NCBI RefSeq assembly: GCF_003545765.1 | Contig: NZ_QXIO01000004.1 | Span: forward strand, 248,001 to 312,000 | Source: Colwellia sp. RSH04 | GTDB taxonomy: Bacteria > Pseudomonadota > Gammaproteobacteria > Enterobacterales > Alteromonadaceae | Direction: 5' to 3' | DNA length: 64,000 bases | Shown: positions 28,183-37,688 of the stretch, in pieces | Layout: each line of letters begins with the position of its first letter | How positions within the stretch are numbered: position 1 is the first letter of the stretch | Position numbers and translations under genes: made by a program | Notes under the pieces: generated by a model | The model's database searches: none | Seen by the model: only the letters and a program-made list of their open reading frames with translations | What the model was told of the DNA's origin: nothing

Positions 28183-29512
28183 ATGCGAGATTCCTTCTAC
28201 CATGAGTAACATGATTTTTCCTGCCTGTTAAGTTAGCACTTTTTTTCTCTTTATTAACAAGTTCAGTCAAAACATGGGTCAAAGCAAACAAGGCAAAAGA
28301 TAAATCAAAGTAAGGCAAACTCAATGCTGCACCCCCCGCACAATAAGCCACTAACGACACTTTTAGCATTCTGGCTAAATTAATTACCCACTCATCTTGA
28401 GAGTGTTTTGTTACCCACGACAATTTTCGATAGGCAACAAGTAAAATAATTAAAAAGATAAATAAGCCAACAAAGCCTTGATCGCCTAACACTTGAAAAT
28501 AAATGCTATGGGCTGCTTTAGCCTTATTAACGGTAAAACCACTGGTATCAACAATAAAATCTAACTTATAAAATTCAGGTTCGTACATTATCCAAATGAC
28601 TTGATTTTGCCCTGCTTTAAAGCCTCCACCAAATATAGGGTGGTCAATTGCCATTAACGTTGCTTGTTTCCATGCTAACACCCTGCCCAAAAAGGAAGCG
28701 TCTTGATCCATGGTTTCAATGGTATCCATACGTTCTGTCCACTCATCACTGACAAATAAACTACTAATGGAAACAGCAAAAATAAGTAAGATTGATACCA
28801 ATACTTTTCGTTTACTTTGTAAGAAAAAATACCCTGCAAGGACTAATAGACCCAATAATCCCCCTCGAGAATAAGAGCCTAATATAGCTAAAACATTAAG
28901 GGAAATTGCGCCAGCAAGTGCTATTTTTAGCCATTTTGATTTCGTTTGAGTAAAAAGAAATATAATGATTGGAATAGTCATATTCAAGGCAAGTGCTAGT
29001 TCATTTCGATCACTCAAACGACTACCTGGTATACCTTCAATCGTATGACCACCGATGGTAACAAAATACTTTAATCCTTCACCTGCACCAAAATATGCTG
29101 CTGATAAGCTAATCGCCCACATAAAGACATTGACATGATGTTTAGTCTTTATTGTTAAAATGCATAACACATAAAATATAACGATTTTGAAAAACACATT
29201 CCATTCAAACCAAACGACATCAGGGTTTGAAATGGTTAAAATGCTTGAGATAGTCGACCAAATAAAGAAAAATAATATTAATACCGTCAGCGCGGAGCCA
29301 TCCGTTTTCAATTTATTCTTTTGAAGAACATACGAGAGAATTGTCGCTACCGCGATCAACATATTATAGCGAAATGATGAAGCAAACCCCCAAACCCATC
29401 CATTTGGAAAGAACATCGCACTCCAAATCCATAGCGACACCCCGATATATGGGCGTCTAAAAATGAAATAAAGTAAGGCTGGAAAAACAAGAACCAGTAA
29501 AATATCACGCAT
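28175..29512 (-). CDS. O-antigen-ligase-like polymerase, exosortase A-associated
   Basis: The 445-residue protein has about 11-12 membrane helices and a large periplasmic loop near residues 270-340, the layout of the Wzy/WaaL-like O-antigen ligase superfamily. The N-terminus (FPALLYFIFRRPYIGVSLWI) is characteristic of the subfamily linked to exosortase A loci and often annotated as a putative O-glycosylation ligase. The loop contains GRVLAWKQA and HSIYFQVLGDQGFVGL, the typical His/Arg patch. It would polymerise or transfer undecaprenyl-linked glycan on the periplasmic side. Its start codon overlaps the stop of a 27-codon ORF (TAATG), a sign of translational coupling. Confidence 0.85.
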   Translation of the reverse strand: MRDILLVLVFPALLYFIFRRPYIGVSLWIWSAMFFPNGWVWGFASSFRYNMLIAVATILSYVLQKNKLKTDGSALTVLILFFFIWSTISSILTISNPDVVWFEWNVFFKIVIFYVLCILTIKTKHHVNVFMWAISLSAAYFGAGEGLKYFVTIGGHTIEGIPGSRLSDRNELALALNMTIPIIIFLFTQTKSKWLKIALAGAISLNVLAILGSYSRGGLLGLLVLAGYFFLQSKRKVLVSILLIFAVSISSLFVSDEWTERMDTIETMDQDASFLGRVLAWKQATLMAIDHPIFGGGFKAGQNQVIWIMYEPEFYKLDFIVDTSGFTVNKAKAAHSIYFQVLGDQGFVGLFIFLIILLVAYRKLSWVTKHSQDEWVINLARMLKVSLVAYCAGGAALSLPYFDLSFALFALTHVLTELVNKEKKSANLTGRKNHVTHGRRNLAYD

Positions 29513-29595
29513 TAGTCATTGTCTTCTTTTTTAATTGCCCAATAGCATAAATAGGCAACAGAAATTAAATTAACTATAAATAATAAGCTATCCAT
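29512..29595 (-). CDS. Small single-helix membrane protein, 27 residues
   Basis: A 27-codon frame lies between the glycosyltransferase and ligase genes and would be missed by usual size limits. Its ATG at 29595 overlaps the upstream stop by 8 bases, and its TAA shares one base with the next ATG (TAATG). The product has a hydrophobic core (LLFIVNLISVAYLCYWAI) and an acidic tail (KKEDND), a typical one-helix membrane peptide. A GGAG lies 12 bases upstream, longer than ideal, so coupling to the upstream gene would have to help. The exact tiling of the gap by this frame is the main evidence. I recognise no family. A chance frame remains possible. Confidence 0.5.
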   Translation of the reverse strand: MDSLLFIVNLISVAYLCYWAIKKEDND

Positions 29596-30787
29596 GAGCT
29601 GTTATTTCTCCGCGATAATTAGCTATAGTTTGTTTAAATAACTCATATTGTAGGCGACTTGTTTCATCCCAGCTAAATTGTTTAGCAAATTCTCTAACCT
29701 CAACACAAGGAGTATTTCGGTTTAAAACATCTTTTATAGCACTGGCAATATTAGCGACTGTACGCTGCTCGATGAGTTGACCTGCAATAGGATCAGTAAC
29801 CACCTCTTCACAACCCCCTACTTTTGTTGCCACAACAGGCGTTCCACAGGCTAAGGATTCAAGTAATACGTTTGGCATACCTTCTCTGCTAGAGGCTAGC
29901 ACGAGTAAATCAGCATTGGCGTAAAATTCAATTAATGCTTGTTGTTGAATATTACCAATAAAAAAAACCTTCTCATTTAGGCCAAGCGTTATCACCAAAG
30001 CCTCAAGCTCTTTTCTCATTTCACCATCACCGACTATCGCTAATTTTGTATTTTCTAACAAAGCGACAGCTTCAATCACTAAGTGATGCCCCTTTAATTC
30101 AATTAAATTACCAACACTCAATACCAACTTCTCATGAGGTTCAATCACCAGTGACTGCTGTGAAAAAGGTACGTCTGGCTTAAATACGGTTAAATCAACA
30201 CCATTTCTTAAAACATTAGGGGGTTTTGCTTGTGGTGCTATCGACTGCATGCTTTTCTTTAATGCTTGAGAAACAGCCGCAGTACTCTGGGCTTGCATAA
30301 GGGTTCGTTGAATGCGTTTTGCCGCGATATTATTTTGTGGAATATAGTTAATATCGCTGCCTCGCGCCGTAACCATGACAGGAATATTAAATTTCTCTCC
30401 TAGCCATTGTGCGACTACACCATCAGGATAAAAGTAATGCGCATCAATAATATCAGGGATAAAACCGCTTTCAATAACCTGTGTTAATGCTTTAACACTC
30501 GTATGATATAGAAAATAAGGGGTAATATTCATGCCAACTTTAGGTATGACCCAATACTGAGGATGCAAAACATCAACCCCACATCTTTGTTCTTGAAATG
30601 TCACATTGCTGTATTTTTTATAATCATTTACAGGCAACCACGACGGAAAATAGGGTACCGGAGCAACCACTTTAACTTTTACATCGGGATAGCGTTTAAC
30701 TAGCTCCTTCATACGGTTTTCAATAAACACACCATGACGGTGTTGAATATTATTGGGAAAAAGTGTCGTGAAAAGTAAAACATTCAT
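29588..30787 (-). CDS. Glycosyltransferase family 4
   Basis: The 399-residue protein is a GT-B enzyme of family GT4. N-terminal TTLFPNNIQHRHGVFIENRM and the acceptor-side VTARGSDINYIPQ are seen, then VAVSQALK, VLRNGVDLTVFKPD, VLSVGNLIELKGHHLVIEA, and the donor-site motif SSREGMPNVLLESLACGTPVVAT with the EX7E glutamates. It should extend the lipid-linked repeat unit from a nucleotide sugar. It starts at the last base of the previous gene (both at 30787), implying coupling. The sequence does not reveal the sugar. Confidence 0.85.
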   Translation of the reverse strand: MNVLLFTTLFPNNIQHRHGVFIENRMKELVKRYPDVKVKVVAPVPYFPSWLPVNDYKKYSNVTFQEQRCGVDVLHPQYWVIPKVGMNITPYFLYHTSVKALTQVIESGFIPDIIDAHYFYPDGVVAQWLGEKFNIPVMVTARGSDINYIPQNNIAAKRIQRTLMQAQSTAAVSQALKKSMQSIAPQAKPPNVLRNGVDLTVFKPDVPFSQQSLVIEPHEKLVLSVGNLIELKGHHLVIEAVALLENTKLAIVGDGEMRKELEALVITLGLNEKVFFIGNIQQQALIEFYANADLLVLASSREGMPNVLLESLACGTPVVATKVGGCEEVVTDPIAGQLIEQRTVANIASAIKDVLNRNTPCVEVREFAKQFSWDETSRLQYELFKQTIANYRGEITAHG

Positions 30788-31992
30788 TACTTTATTATCG
30801 CCTGATACACAGGTAAGTAATTACTCACACTTGCCTTCCAATTTCGCTCAGACTCCACATAATGTCGCCCATTTTCAATGACTGACTTGCCCACCGTATC
30901 ATTTGCCAAGAATTGAATAACTCGTTCACTTAAGTCAACGACATTTCCTGCTTGAAAAAGAAAACCATTTTGGTTATCGGTAATGAGTTCGTGGTGACCT
31001 CCAACATTTGATGCCAAAACAATTTTCCCTTGTGCCATTGCTTCTAACGGCTTTAATGGCGTAACCAAGTCAGTTAAGCGCATCGTTTTTCTAGGGTAAA
31101 CGAGTAAATCGACTAAACTATAATATTTACCGACTTCTTCATGAGGCACTCTGCCAGTAAATATTACTTTGTCTTCTATGCCCAATAATGAAACTTGGTG
31201 TTTTAAATTCTGCTCTTGTGGTCCACCGCCTACTAAGAGCAACCTGACATTGGCATTACTTTTTAAAATAGCTGGCATTGCTTCAATGAGTAAATCGAGC
31301 CCTTCATAAGCATAAAAAGACCCTAAAAAACCTAAGACATGACAACCCGTTAAGTTTAACGACAGTTCAAGTTGTTTATGTTTTTCACTAATCACTTCAA
31401 ATTGTTCAACATTGACCGCATTTGGGATCACTGTAAACTTTTCTTTGGCGAAGCCTCGAGCAATTAAATCATTTTTTAAACCTTGGCATATGGTTGTCAC
31501 GGCATCTGCATGTTTCACAACATGAGTTTCTAATTTCCGCGTCAGTCGATAACGTAAATCACCTTCTTTACAGGTGCCATGATCTACTGCGGCATCTTCC
31601 CAAAAGGCTCTAATTTCATACACTACAGGTAGCCCAGACTTTCTACCCGCTTTTAGCGCAGCTATGCCGTTTAGTGCAGGAGAATGCGCATGAATCACGT
31701 CAGGTTTTTCAAGCGCTATTACCTCGAGTATGCGTTTAACCATAGGGGCAATATTTGCCATTTGATTCAATACAGGTAATTTCGCCATAACACCTGAAGT
31801 TGGTGCGCTACGATAAAAAGTTAAGCCATCAACTTCATCAACACTCGCTTCATCATTACCATGTTTTGGGCTTGTAACATGACAGGTTTCAATACCTAGT
31901 GCGTGCTGTTGTTTAATAATAGAGCGGCTTCTAAAAGTATAACCACTATGAAGAGGGATTGAGTGATCAAATACGTGCAATACTTTCATCAA
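30787..31992 (-). CDS. Exosortase A-associated GT4 glycosyltransferase
   Basis: The 401-residue protein begins KVLHVFDHSIPLHSGYTFRS, a sequence characteristic of the GT4 subfamily that accompanies exosortase A loci. Other family features are HAHSPALNGIAALKAGR, VVYEIRAFWEDAAVDHGT, VIPNAVNVEQFE, VLGFLGSFYAYEGLDLLI and the donor-site piece PLKPLEAMAQGKIVLAS with its conserved glutamates. It adds a sugar to the growing lipid-linked unit. It is directly adjacent to the asparagine-synthase-like gene, with no gap. Confidence 0.88.
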   Translation of the reverse strand: MMKVLHVFDHSIPLHSGYTFRSRSIIKQQHALGIETCHVTSPKHGNDEASVDEVDGLTFYRSAPTSGVMAKLPVLNQMANIAPMVKRILEVIALEKPDVIHAHSPALNGIAALKAGRKSGLPVVYEIRAFWEDAAVDHGTCKEGDLRYRLTRKLETHVVKHADAVTTICQGLKNDLIARGFAKEKFTVIPNAVNVEQFEVISEKHKQLELSLNLTGCHVLGFLGSFYAYEGLDLLIEAMPAILKSNANVRLLLVGGGPQEQNLKHQVSLLGIEDKVIFTGRVPHEEVGKYYSLVDLLVYPRKTMRLTDLVTPLKPLEAMAQGKIVLASNVGGHHELITDNQNGFLFQAGNVVDLSERVIQFLANDTVGKSVIENGRHYVESERNWKASVSNYLPVYQAIIK

Positions 31993-33885
31993 TTACTCCG
32001 CTTGCGATTGTTTATAAAAAGAAGCAAACATTAATAAAGTCCACAGAGGTGCACTATATTCTCTTCTTCCTGATTGGTGGTCGTCTAACCAACGCTTTAT
32101 GGTATCCATATTAAAGAGCCCGGTGGCACGCATTTCATCGCTAAGTAACGCTTGACGAAGTTTATCTTTGAGTGGACCTTTAAACCAATCGGCTAACGGC
32201 ACTCTAAAGCCCATTTTGTTGCGATATAAAACATCTTCAGGTAAGTGTGGTTCCATTGCTTTCTTCAATAAATATTTGCCACAACCTTGCTTTAATTTCA
32301 ACGTTGTTGGGACTTGTGCTGTCCACTCAACAAATTTGTGATCTAAGAATGGGACTCTAACTTCTAAGCTGTGCGCCATACTGGCTCTATCTACTTTCGT
32401 TAAAATATCGCCCACTAGATAGGTTTTAATATCTAGATATTGAATTAATGAAAGCGGGTCATCACCATCAAAGTTTTTTTGGTGTTCTCTAAAGACTTCC
32501 AAAGCAGAATACCCATTTAACTCTTGATTTAGTTGTGAAGAAAATAGCTCTTTTCTTTGTTGGTTGTTTAACAAGGACACACCGTGAAAGTAACCTTCTG
32601 CTGTATCCATAGCTAATGACTGAAACGTGGTTTTCGCTCTTAAAAATTGAGGAGCCCAATCCAATTTTGGGTATAGTTTTCCTAATAAGCCAAAAACAGG
32701 TTTTCGTATAGCGTAAGGCAAGACTGAACGTACTTTCTCTTCATTCATCATTAACCCATAACGTCGATAGCCTGCTAATAATTCATCGGCACCATCACCA
32801 GACAAACAAACGGTCACTTTTTCTCGAGCTAATTGACACACGCGATACGTGGGCATCGCCGAACTATCCGCATAGGGTTCATCGTATAGCTGTGCTAAAG
32901 AGTCTACGAGGGCAAAGTCATCACTTGCCACTATTTTTTCTTGATGATCAGTTGCATAACGTTTTGCCACTTGGAGGGCAAAATCTGTTTCATTATAGTC
33001 TTTTACATCAAAACCTATTGAGCATGTTGTTACTGAGTTATCAGAAATTTGCGACATCATCGCGACTACTGCACTTGAATCGACACCACCCGATAAAAAC
33101 GAACCTAATGGCACATCTGCCATCATATGGCTTTCAACAGCAGTTTTTAATTCTTGATCCATTTGAGTGAGCAACTGTTCTTCTGATAATGGACTTTGTT
33201 TTGCATAACTAACATCCCAATATTGCGTGATAGTCGGCTGAGTATCTCCTACTTTAATCGTTAAATTGTGTCCCGGTGACAGTTTAGCAACTTGCTGATA
33301 TATAGTATGTGGCTCTGCAACATACCCTAAGGCAAAGTACTGTTCTATGGCTTTGGCATCAATTTTTTTATCAAGCCCTGGCACTAAGGCGATACTTTTT
33401 AATTCTGATGCAAAATAAAGGGTTTCATTAATAATGGCGTAAAAGAGTGGTTTAATTCCTAAGCGATCGCGAGCGATAAAGAGGCTTTGCTCTGCCTTAT
33501 TCCAAATAGCAAACGTAAACATACCTTGTAGTTTTTCAACACAACGCTCATCCCACTGCATATAGGCATGTAATATAACTTCAGTATCGCTATGGCTATG
33601 AAAGCTATGCCCTAACTGTTCAAGCTCTTTACGTATTGCTTTAAAGTTATAAATCTCACCATTAAAAATTAAAACATAGTTGCTGTCATCACTTAGCATT
33701 GGCTGCTGCCCAGAAGATAAGTCAATAATTGATAATCGTCTATGACCTAAAGCAACATGCTCATCAATAAACTCTCCTCCTTCATCTGGACCTCGATGAA
33801 ATTGAGCTTGATTCATTTGCGCCAGTAGCGCTTGATTGACTTCTGTACCTGCTTTTAAATTAATAAAGCCAGTGATACCACACAT
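31993..33885 (-). CDS. Asparagine synthase-like amidotransferase, exosortase A-associated
   Basis: The 630-residue protein is a class II glutamine amidotransferase fused to an asparagine-synthase domain. Cys2 of MCGITGF is the glutaminase nucleophile, with HRGPDEGG and LIFNGEIYNF forming the glutamine site. The ATP-pyrophosphatase loop LSGGVDSSAV lies near residue 263-272. Such enzymes normally activate a carboxylate with ATP and transfer ammonia from glutamine. In exopolysaccharide loci they are thought to amidate a sugar acid or another carboxyl group rather than aspartate. Its placement among glycosyltransferase genes supports this. The start at 33885 begins with the catalytic Cys, as required. 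Confidence 0.88.
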   Translation of the reverse strand: MCGITGFINLKAGTEVNQALLAQMNQAQFHRGPDEGGEFIDEHVALGHRRLSIIDLSSGQQPMLSDDSNYVLIFNGEIYNFKAIRKELEQLGHSFHSHSDTEVILHAYMQWDERCVEKLQGMFTFAIWNKAEQSLFIARDRLGIKPLFYAIINETLYFASELKSIALVPGLDKKIDAKAIEQYFALGYVAEPHTIYQQVAKLSPGHNLTIKVGDTQPTITQYWDVSYAKQSPLSEEQLLTQMDQELKTAVESHMMADVPLGSFLSGGVDSSAVVAMMSQISDNSVTTCSIGFDVKDYNETDFALQVAKRYATDHQEKIVASDDFALVDSLAQLYDEPYADSSAMPTYRVCQLAREKVTVCLSGDGADELLAGYRRYGLMMNEEKVRSVLPYAIRKPVFGLLGKLYPKLDWAPQFLRAKTTFQSLAMDTAEGYFHGVSLLNNQQRKELFSSQLNQELNGYSALEVFREHQKNFDGDDPLSLIQYLDIKTYLVGDILTKVDRASMAHSLEVRVPFLDHKFVEWTAQVPTTLKLKQGCGKYLLKKAMEPHLPEDVLYRNKMGFRVPLADWFKGPLKDKLRQALLSDEMRATGLFNMDTIKRWLDDHQSGRREYSAPLWTLLMFASFYKQSQAE

Positions 33886-33893
33886 AATCTAGA

Positions 33894-35006
33894 TTATCCT
33901 TTACCTAACAGCACGTTATACTCATGTAAGTATGCCTGCACCATGTTTTTCTCATTAAAATGATTAACTATTCGCTCTCTGGCTTGTTCACCGTGCTCTG
34001 TAATTAACCTTGGTTTGTTTATATATGTTCTAATCGCTTTAGCCAGAGCCTCAGGGTTACTTTTATCAACGAGAAAACCTTCAACACCATCAGTTACAAC
34101 CTCAGGAATACCACCAACATTTGTTGATACTACGGCCGTTTTGCCAGACATCGCCTCGAGTATAGTCATCGGTATTCCTTCAGCTAATGAAGATAAGACA
34201 AAGATATCAGTCTCTGCAATTATTTGGGCAACATCATCTCTTGCCCCTAAAAACCTCACGGAATTTAGTTTATTAGTCTGACAATAACTTTCTAATGCGA
34301 CTCTTTGCTCGCCATCTCCTACAATTGCCAGCTGAGGCATATCTTGTTCAGACAATTCTCGTTGTAAAATAACCAGTGCTTTCAATAAGGTTAAATGATC
34401 TTTAACGGGGGTGATCCGAGCGACAATTGCTAAGCGAATATGGTGACTTGGTACTTTTGGCAAATTAAATTGTTCAGTATCAATACCATTTGCTATTAGT
34501 AAGGCTTTAGCATCAGATATACCCACGTGATGTATTAGCCACTGATACAAATCATCACTCACACACACATAACGCTGAATAAAAAAAGCCATTAACTTTC
34601 TTAGTATATTGTGCTTTTTATTGAACCCCTGAGGATCGGCAATATCACGGCCATGTTCTGCATGGATGTGCCCTTTTACACCCGCTAACCATGCTATTGG
34701 ATGATACTCAATAGTCGGTAAATTATAGGTATGCAAAACTTGAGGTTTTAATTTTTTTAATAACTTATACAGTTTGAAGTGCAAGCCAAAATCATTGCCT
34801 GATTTTTTATTTAAGCAAAATACTTCTATCGGATTACCTTCATCTTGTGCAAAATTATTCGCATCTGTTAATGAAATAATAATATGACGAAACGGTTCAT
34901 CAACCAGTTTGTTGATACAATTAAGCATGACACGCTCTAAACCGCCAATATCCAATCGATATATTAAGTGAACAATAATAGGCGCTTTATTACTTTGCGA
35001 AGTCAA
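33894..35006 (-). CDS. Exosortase A-associated sugar transferase (GT4)
   Basis: The 370-residue protein matches the second sugar transferase subfamily of exosortase A loci: PIIVHLIYRLDIGGLERVML at the N-terminus, VLHTYNLPTIEYHPIAWLAG, HAEHGRD, ANGIDTEQFN, IVARITPVKDHLTLLKAL and SSLAEGIPMTILEAMSGKTA with the donor-binding glutamates. It adds a sugar to the lipid-linked repeat. Its first codons overlap the end of the exosortase gene by 17 bases, so the two are co-translated. Confidence 0.88.
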   Translation of the reverse strand: MTSQSNKAPIIVHLIYRLDIGGLERVMLNCINKLVDEPFRHIIISLTDANNFAQDEGNPIEVFCLNKKSGNDFGLHFKLYKLLKKLKPQVLHTYNLPTIEYHPIAWLAGVKGHIHAEHGRDIADPQGFNKKHNILRKLMAFFIQRYVCVSDDLYQWLIHHVGISDAKALLIANGIDTEQFNLPKVPSHHIRLAIVARITPVKDHLTLLKALVILQRELSEQDMPQLAIVGDGEQRVALESYCQTNKLNSVRFLGARDDVAQIIAETDIFVLSSLAEGIPMTILEAMSGKTAVVSTNVGGIPEVVTDGVEGFLVDKSNPEALAKAIRTYINKPRLITEHGEQARERIVNHFNEKNMVQAYLHEYNVLLGKG

Positions 35007-36441
35007 CAGAAAACTCCTCTAAATGCGCCGCACTAAAAGCACGTTTAAGCATCTCTTTTGCTTCATTAAAATCTTGTATGCCTACTACAGAAATGGCTCT
35101 TATTTCACTGTAATCTGATTGACGAGATAAACTATTCCACCCTTGTAATAGCTTAGTTTTAGTAGCGCTAATTTCGTAATGTTCACCGATTTTATATTGA
35201 TATAGGTAGCTTCTAGCACTGCCATTAATACTACGCAAATGTATCAATTGAGCGAGCTTATTCTCTACTTGCAATACTTCACTGCCAACTTCAGTCCATT
35301 TATCTGGATTATGAGTAACATTTTTCCATGTTATCAATTCGCCTTGAGTTTGTTTGTTCCCGTATTCTGCACGATAAAACTCTAATTGTTCTTTCTGTGT
35401 ATGAATTACTTGCAGAGCATCTTCAAAGTTAATCCCCCATGAAGAGGATACTTTATTTGCAGTTATTGGATGATCTTTAGCGACTTCAATAACAGGTATT
35501 GCTTTGACGATAAAATAACTTAAAAACAGAAAAATCACAGCAAACATAGGAGGAGCAACCTGAAAACCAACCTCAGTTGTTGATAATTCTTTTATTTGAG
35601 ATGCTTTCCCTTGTTGTTCAGTATCCGCAAAAAACCCGCCAACCCAAAACATAATCATGATAACAAAGCCAAAGAATATCCAGCCATAAATCAAGTGATC
35701 TGCACCCGTTGCATATTCCATATCTGAATAATAGGCAATAGCAACTATGCCATAAGCTCTAAGGCCATTGGCGAGTATAGGCAGTGCAACAGCAAATAAG
35801 ATAAAGAGCCATTGTTTATACGCTTTTTGGTAGGTTAAATACGCATACAAAGTTCCTACGGCTACTGAAGCAATTAAATAACGAATGCCTGAACAAGCAA
35901 CCGCCACTTCAAACATACCGGTAGGGACTTGAATATATAATCCATCTCTGAATACAGGAATACCGTTAATTTTCAAAAAGGCGACTGTAAACCAAGCCGT
36001 AACATCTTGTAACCATGGTATTAAGTTCTCACCCATTGGTACGGAAAACAACAAAAACACTAACGGAAATTTATAATGCCAAGCAAGTTTGTCGCCTAGC
36101 ATCAACCAGACTATAGCAATGAATGACACAACAGCAGATAACTGGCTTAAAACGCTAATATCTACGGCGTAAGAAAAAACCCCAACAAAAAGTGACCCCA
36201 AAAGAAACGGTAAAGCGAACCAACTTTGTTTAATTTTAGCTTGAAGCAATACTTCTTTATCTCGCCAAAATAACCACAAGCTAATAGGGAATATAAAATA
36301 ACCATGAGCGAAGGTATCAGAACGTGACCATATTGACTCCATCGCCAACAATGCATCTTGGTATAACACTCCCCATGTTAGTAATAATAGGCTAGCTATA
36401 ATAAGAAAACGCTTGTCGGTAACTGTGCTCCCTTCTTGCAT
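34990..36441 (-). CDS. xrtA: Exosortase A fused to an EpsI domain
   Basis: Exosortases are transpeptidase-like membrane enzymes that cut PEP-CTERM sorting tails. From ATG 36441 there are 483 residues. The frame reaches 36501, but at 36441 the start shares a base with the upstream stop (TAATG) and has GGAG 8 bases away. About eight membrane helices precede the catalytic triad: Cys183 in ACSGIRYL, Arg228 in GLRAYG, and His249 in GADHLIYGWIFF. A linker and a C-terminal soluble EpsI domain (about residues 300-483) follow, as in the XrtA type. No PEP-CTERM protein is encoded in the window, so its substrates lie elsewhere. Confidence 0.93.
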   Translation of the reverse strand: MQEGSTVTDKRFLIIASLLLLTWGVLYQDALLAMESIWSRSDTFAHGYFIFPISLWLFWRDKEVLLQAKIKQSWFALPFLLGSLFVGVFSYAVDISVLSQLSAVVSFIAIVWLMLGDKLAWHYKFPLVFLLFSVPMGENLIPWLQDVTAWFTVAFLKINGIPVFRDGLYIQVPTGMFEVAVACSGIRYLIASVAVGTLYAYLTYQKAYKQWLFILFAVALPILANGLRAYGIVAIAYYSDMEYATGADHLIYGWIFFGFVIMIMFWVGGFFADTEQQGKASQIKELSTTEVGFQVAPPMFAVIFLFLSYFIVKAIPVIEVAKDHPITANKVSSSWGINFEDALQVIHTQKEQLEFYRAEYGNKQTQGELITWKNVTHNPDKWTEVGSEVLQVENKLAQLIHLRSINGSARSYLYQYKIGEHYEISATKTKLLQGWNSLSRQSDYSEIRAISVVGIQDFNEAKEMLKRAFSAAHLEEFSVDFAK

Positions 36442-37685
36442 TAACTTGTCTCCTGCTTTACTGAGAAATATTGTGCTAAAGGTTTCAACGTTTGTTGCCA
36501 TGTAAAATGTTCAATAATCCACTTTCTATTATCGAGTGATTTTTCTTGATTTAAACCTAAGAAATCTAGGCAAGCCTGAGCAAATTCTTTTTCATTATCA
36601 GTGATAATAACGCCCTCACTTTCATGTGCATTAATCCCCTCCATTGCCATGGTTGATACAATCACTGGACGATTTAGCGACATAGCCTCAAGCACTTTAT
36701 TTTGAATGCCTCGAGCTATTTGTAATGGCGCAACAACACATTGAGCTTTAGCGATAAATGGTCTAATGTCATGTACTCGACCGGTCACCATAATACCTTT
36801 TTGTTTTGCTAGCGCTTGTATTTCACTACTAGGGTTTCCACCAACAATAGCAAACTGAGCTTGTTCATTTTTTTGTAAAATCAGCGGCCAAACCTTTTTA
36901 ACAAACCAAATAACGGCATCAACATTCGCCCAGTAGTCCATCGCCCCGGTAAAAACAATAAACGGCTCTTTAGGTAATAAAGGCTCATTAGTAAAGGCTT
37001 TTTCAGGATCAAAAAAATCGACATCAACACCGTTTAGTAAGCCATGAATTTTATCTTGTTGAGCTACGGGTTGGCGGCTTGAAAAAAGTGCGGCTTCATC
37101 AGGAGAAACAAATAAGCTGTGATCAAACTCTGCACAAATAGTATTTTCATATTGAGCAAGTAATTGATATTCTCGATTAAAAACCCACTCTGCAATACCT
37201 GATTTCTTATCTGCGTATTGTCGCCATTTATCTGAATCAACATCGACAAAGTCTATCACTCGCTCACAATCAGCTAATTGAGTAAACTGGCCCGACTCAA
37301 CATATTGCGCCATTGACGATGAATAGATAAATATTTTCTTTATTTGATGTTGTGAACTGATACGGCTAACCCATTGAGACATACGCTTATCAAAATAATA
37401 AGGGAGTGTAATGGGTTTACCTGTTAAAAAAGCACGTAAACCTTTTATTTTAGCTAACGTTTTATGTTGGTCTAAATAAAATAAGGACGTGCAATGTTGC
37501 GCTAAGGTTTCAACATATTGCTTATCAAAAGGGTCATCAATAAAACATCCCAAGTACACGTCATATTGCTCATTAAGCTTTTTTAAAATATTAAATGAGC
37601 GAATTTTATCCCCTTTATTTGGCGGAAAAGGAATACGATGACATAGAAATAATAACGGTTCTTTTTTCATACTTAGCAGAGGCAT
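36441..37685 (-). CDS. Exosortase A-associated sugar transferase (GT4, first type)
   Basis: The 414-residue protein matches the other sugar transferase subfamily of exosortase A loci. The N-terminus LLFLCHRIPFPPNKGDKIRS is distinctive. Later features are DFVDVDSDKWRQYA, VSPDEAALF, NGVDVDFFDPE, FTGAMDYWANVDAVIWF, GRVHDIRPFIAKAQCVVAPL and the IQNKVLEAMSLNRPVI donor-site segment. It transfers a sugar onto the lipid-linked unit. Its stop and the exosortase start share one base. It lies 3 bases from the FemAB-like gene. Confidence 0.88.
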   Translation of the reverse strand: MPLLSMKKEPLLFLCHRIPFPPNKGDKIRSFNILKKLNEQYDVYLGCFIDDPFDKQYVETLAQHCTSLFYLDQHKTLAKIKGLRAFLTGKPITLPYYFDKRMSQWVSRISSQHQIKKIFIYSSSMAQYVESGQFTQLADCERVIDFVDVDSDKWRQYADKKSGIAEWVFNREYQLLAQYENTICAEFDHSLFVSPDEAALFSSRQPVAQQDKIHGLLNGVDVDFFDPEKAFTNEPLLPKEPFIVFTGAMDYWANVDAVIWFVKKVWPLILQKNEQAQFAIVGGNPSSEIQALAKQKGIMVTGRVHDIRPFIAKAQCVVAPLQIARGIQNKVLEAMSLNRPVIVSTMAMEGINAHESEGVIITDNEKEFAQACLDFLGLNQEKSLDNRKWIIEHFTWQQTLKPLAQYFSVKQETS

Positions 37686-37688
37686 TTT

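Noticed and set aside
36442..36501. Extended start of XrtA at 36501
   Set aside because: It would overlap the upstream transferase by 61 bases, while 36441 has a ribosome site and TAATG coupling.
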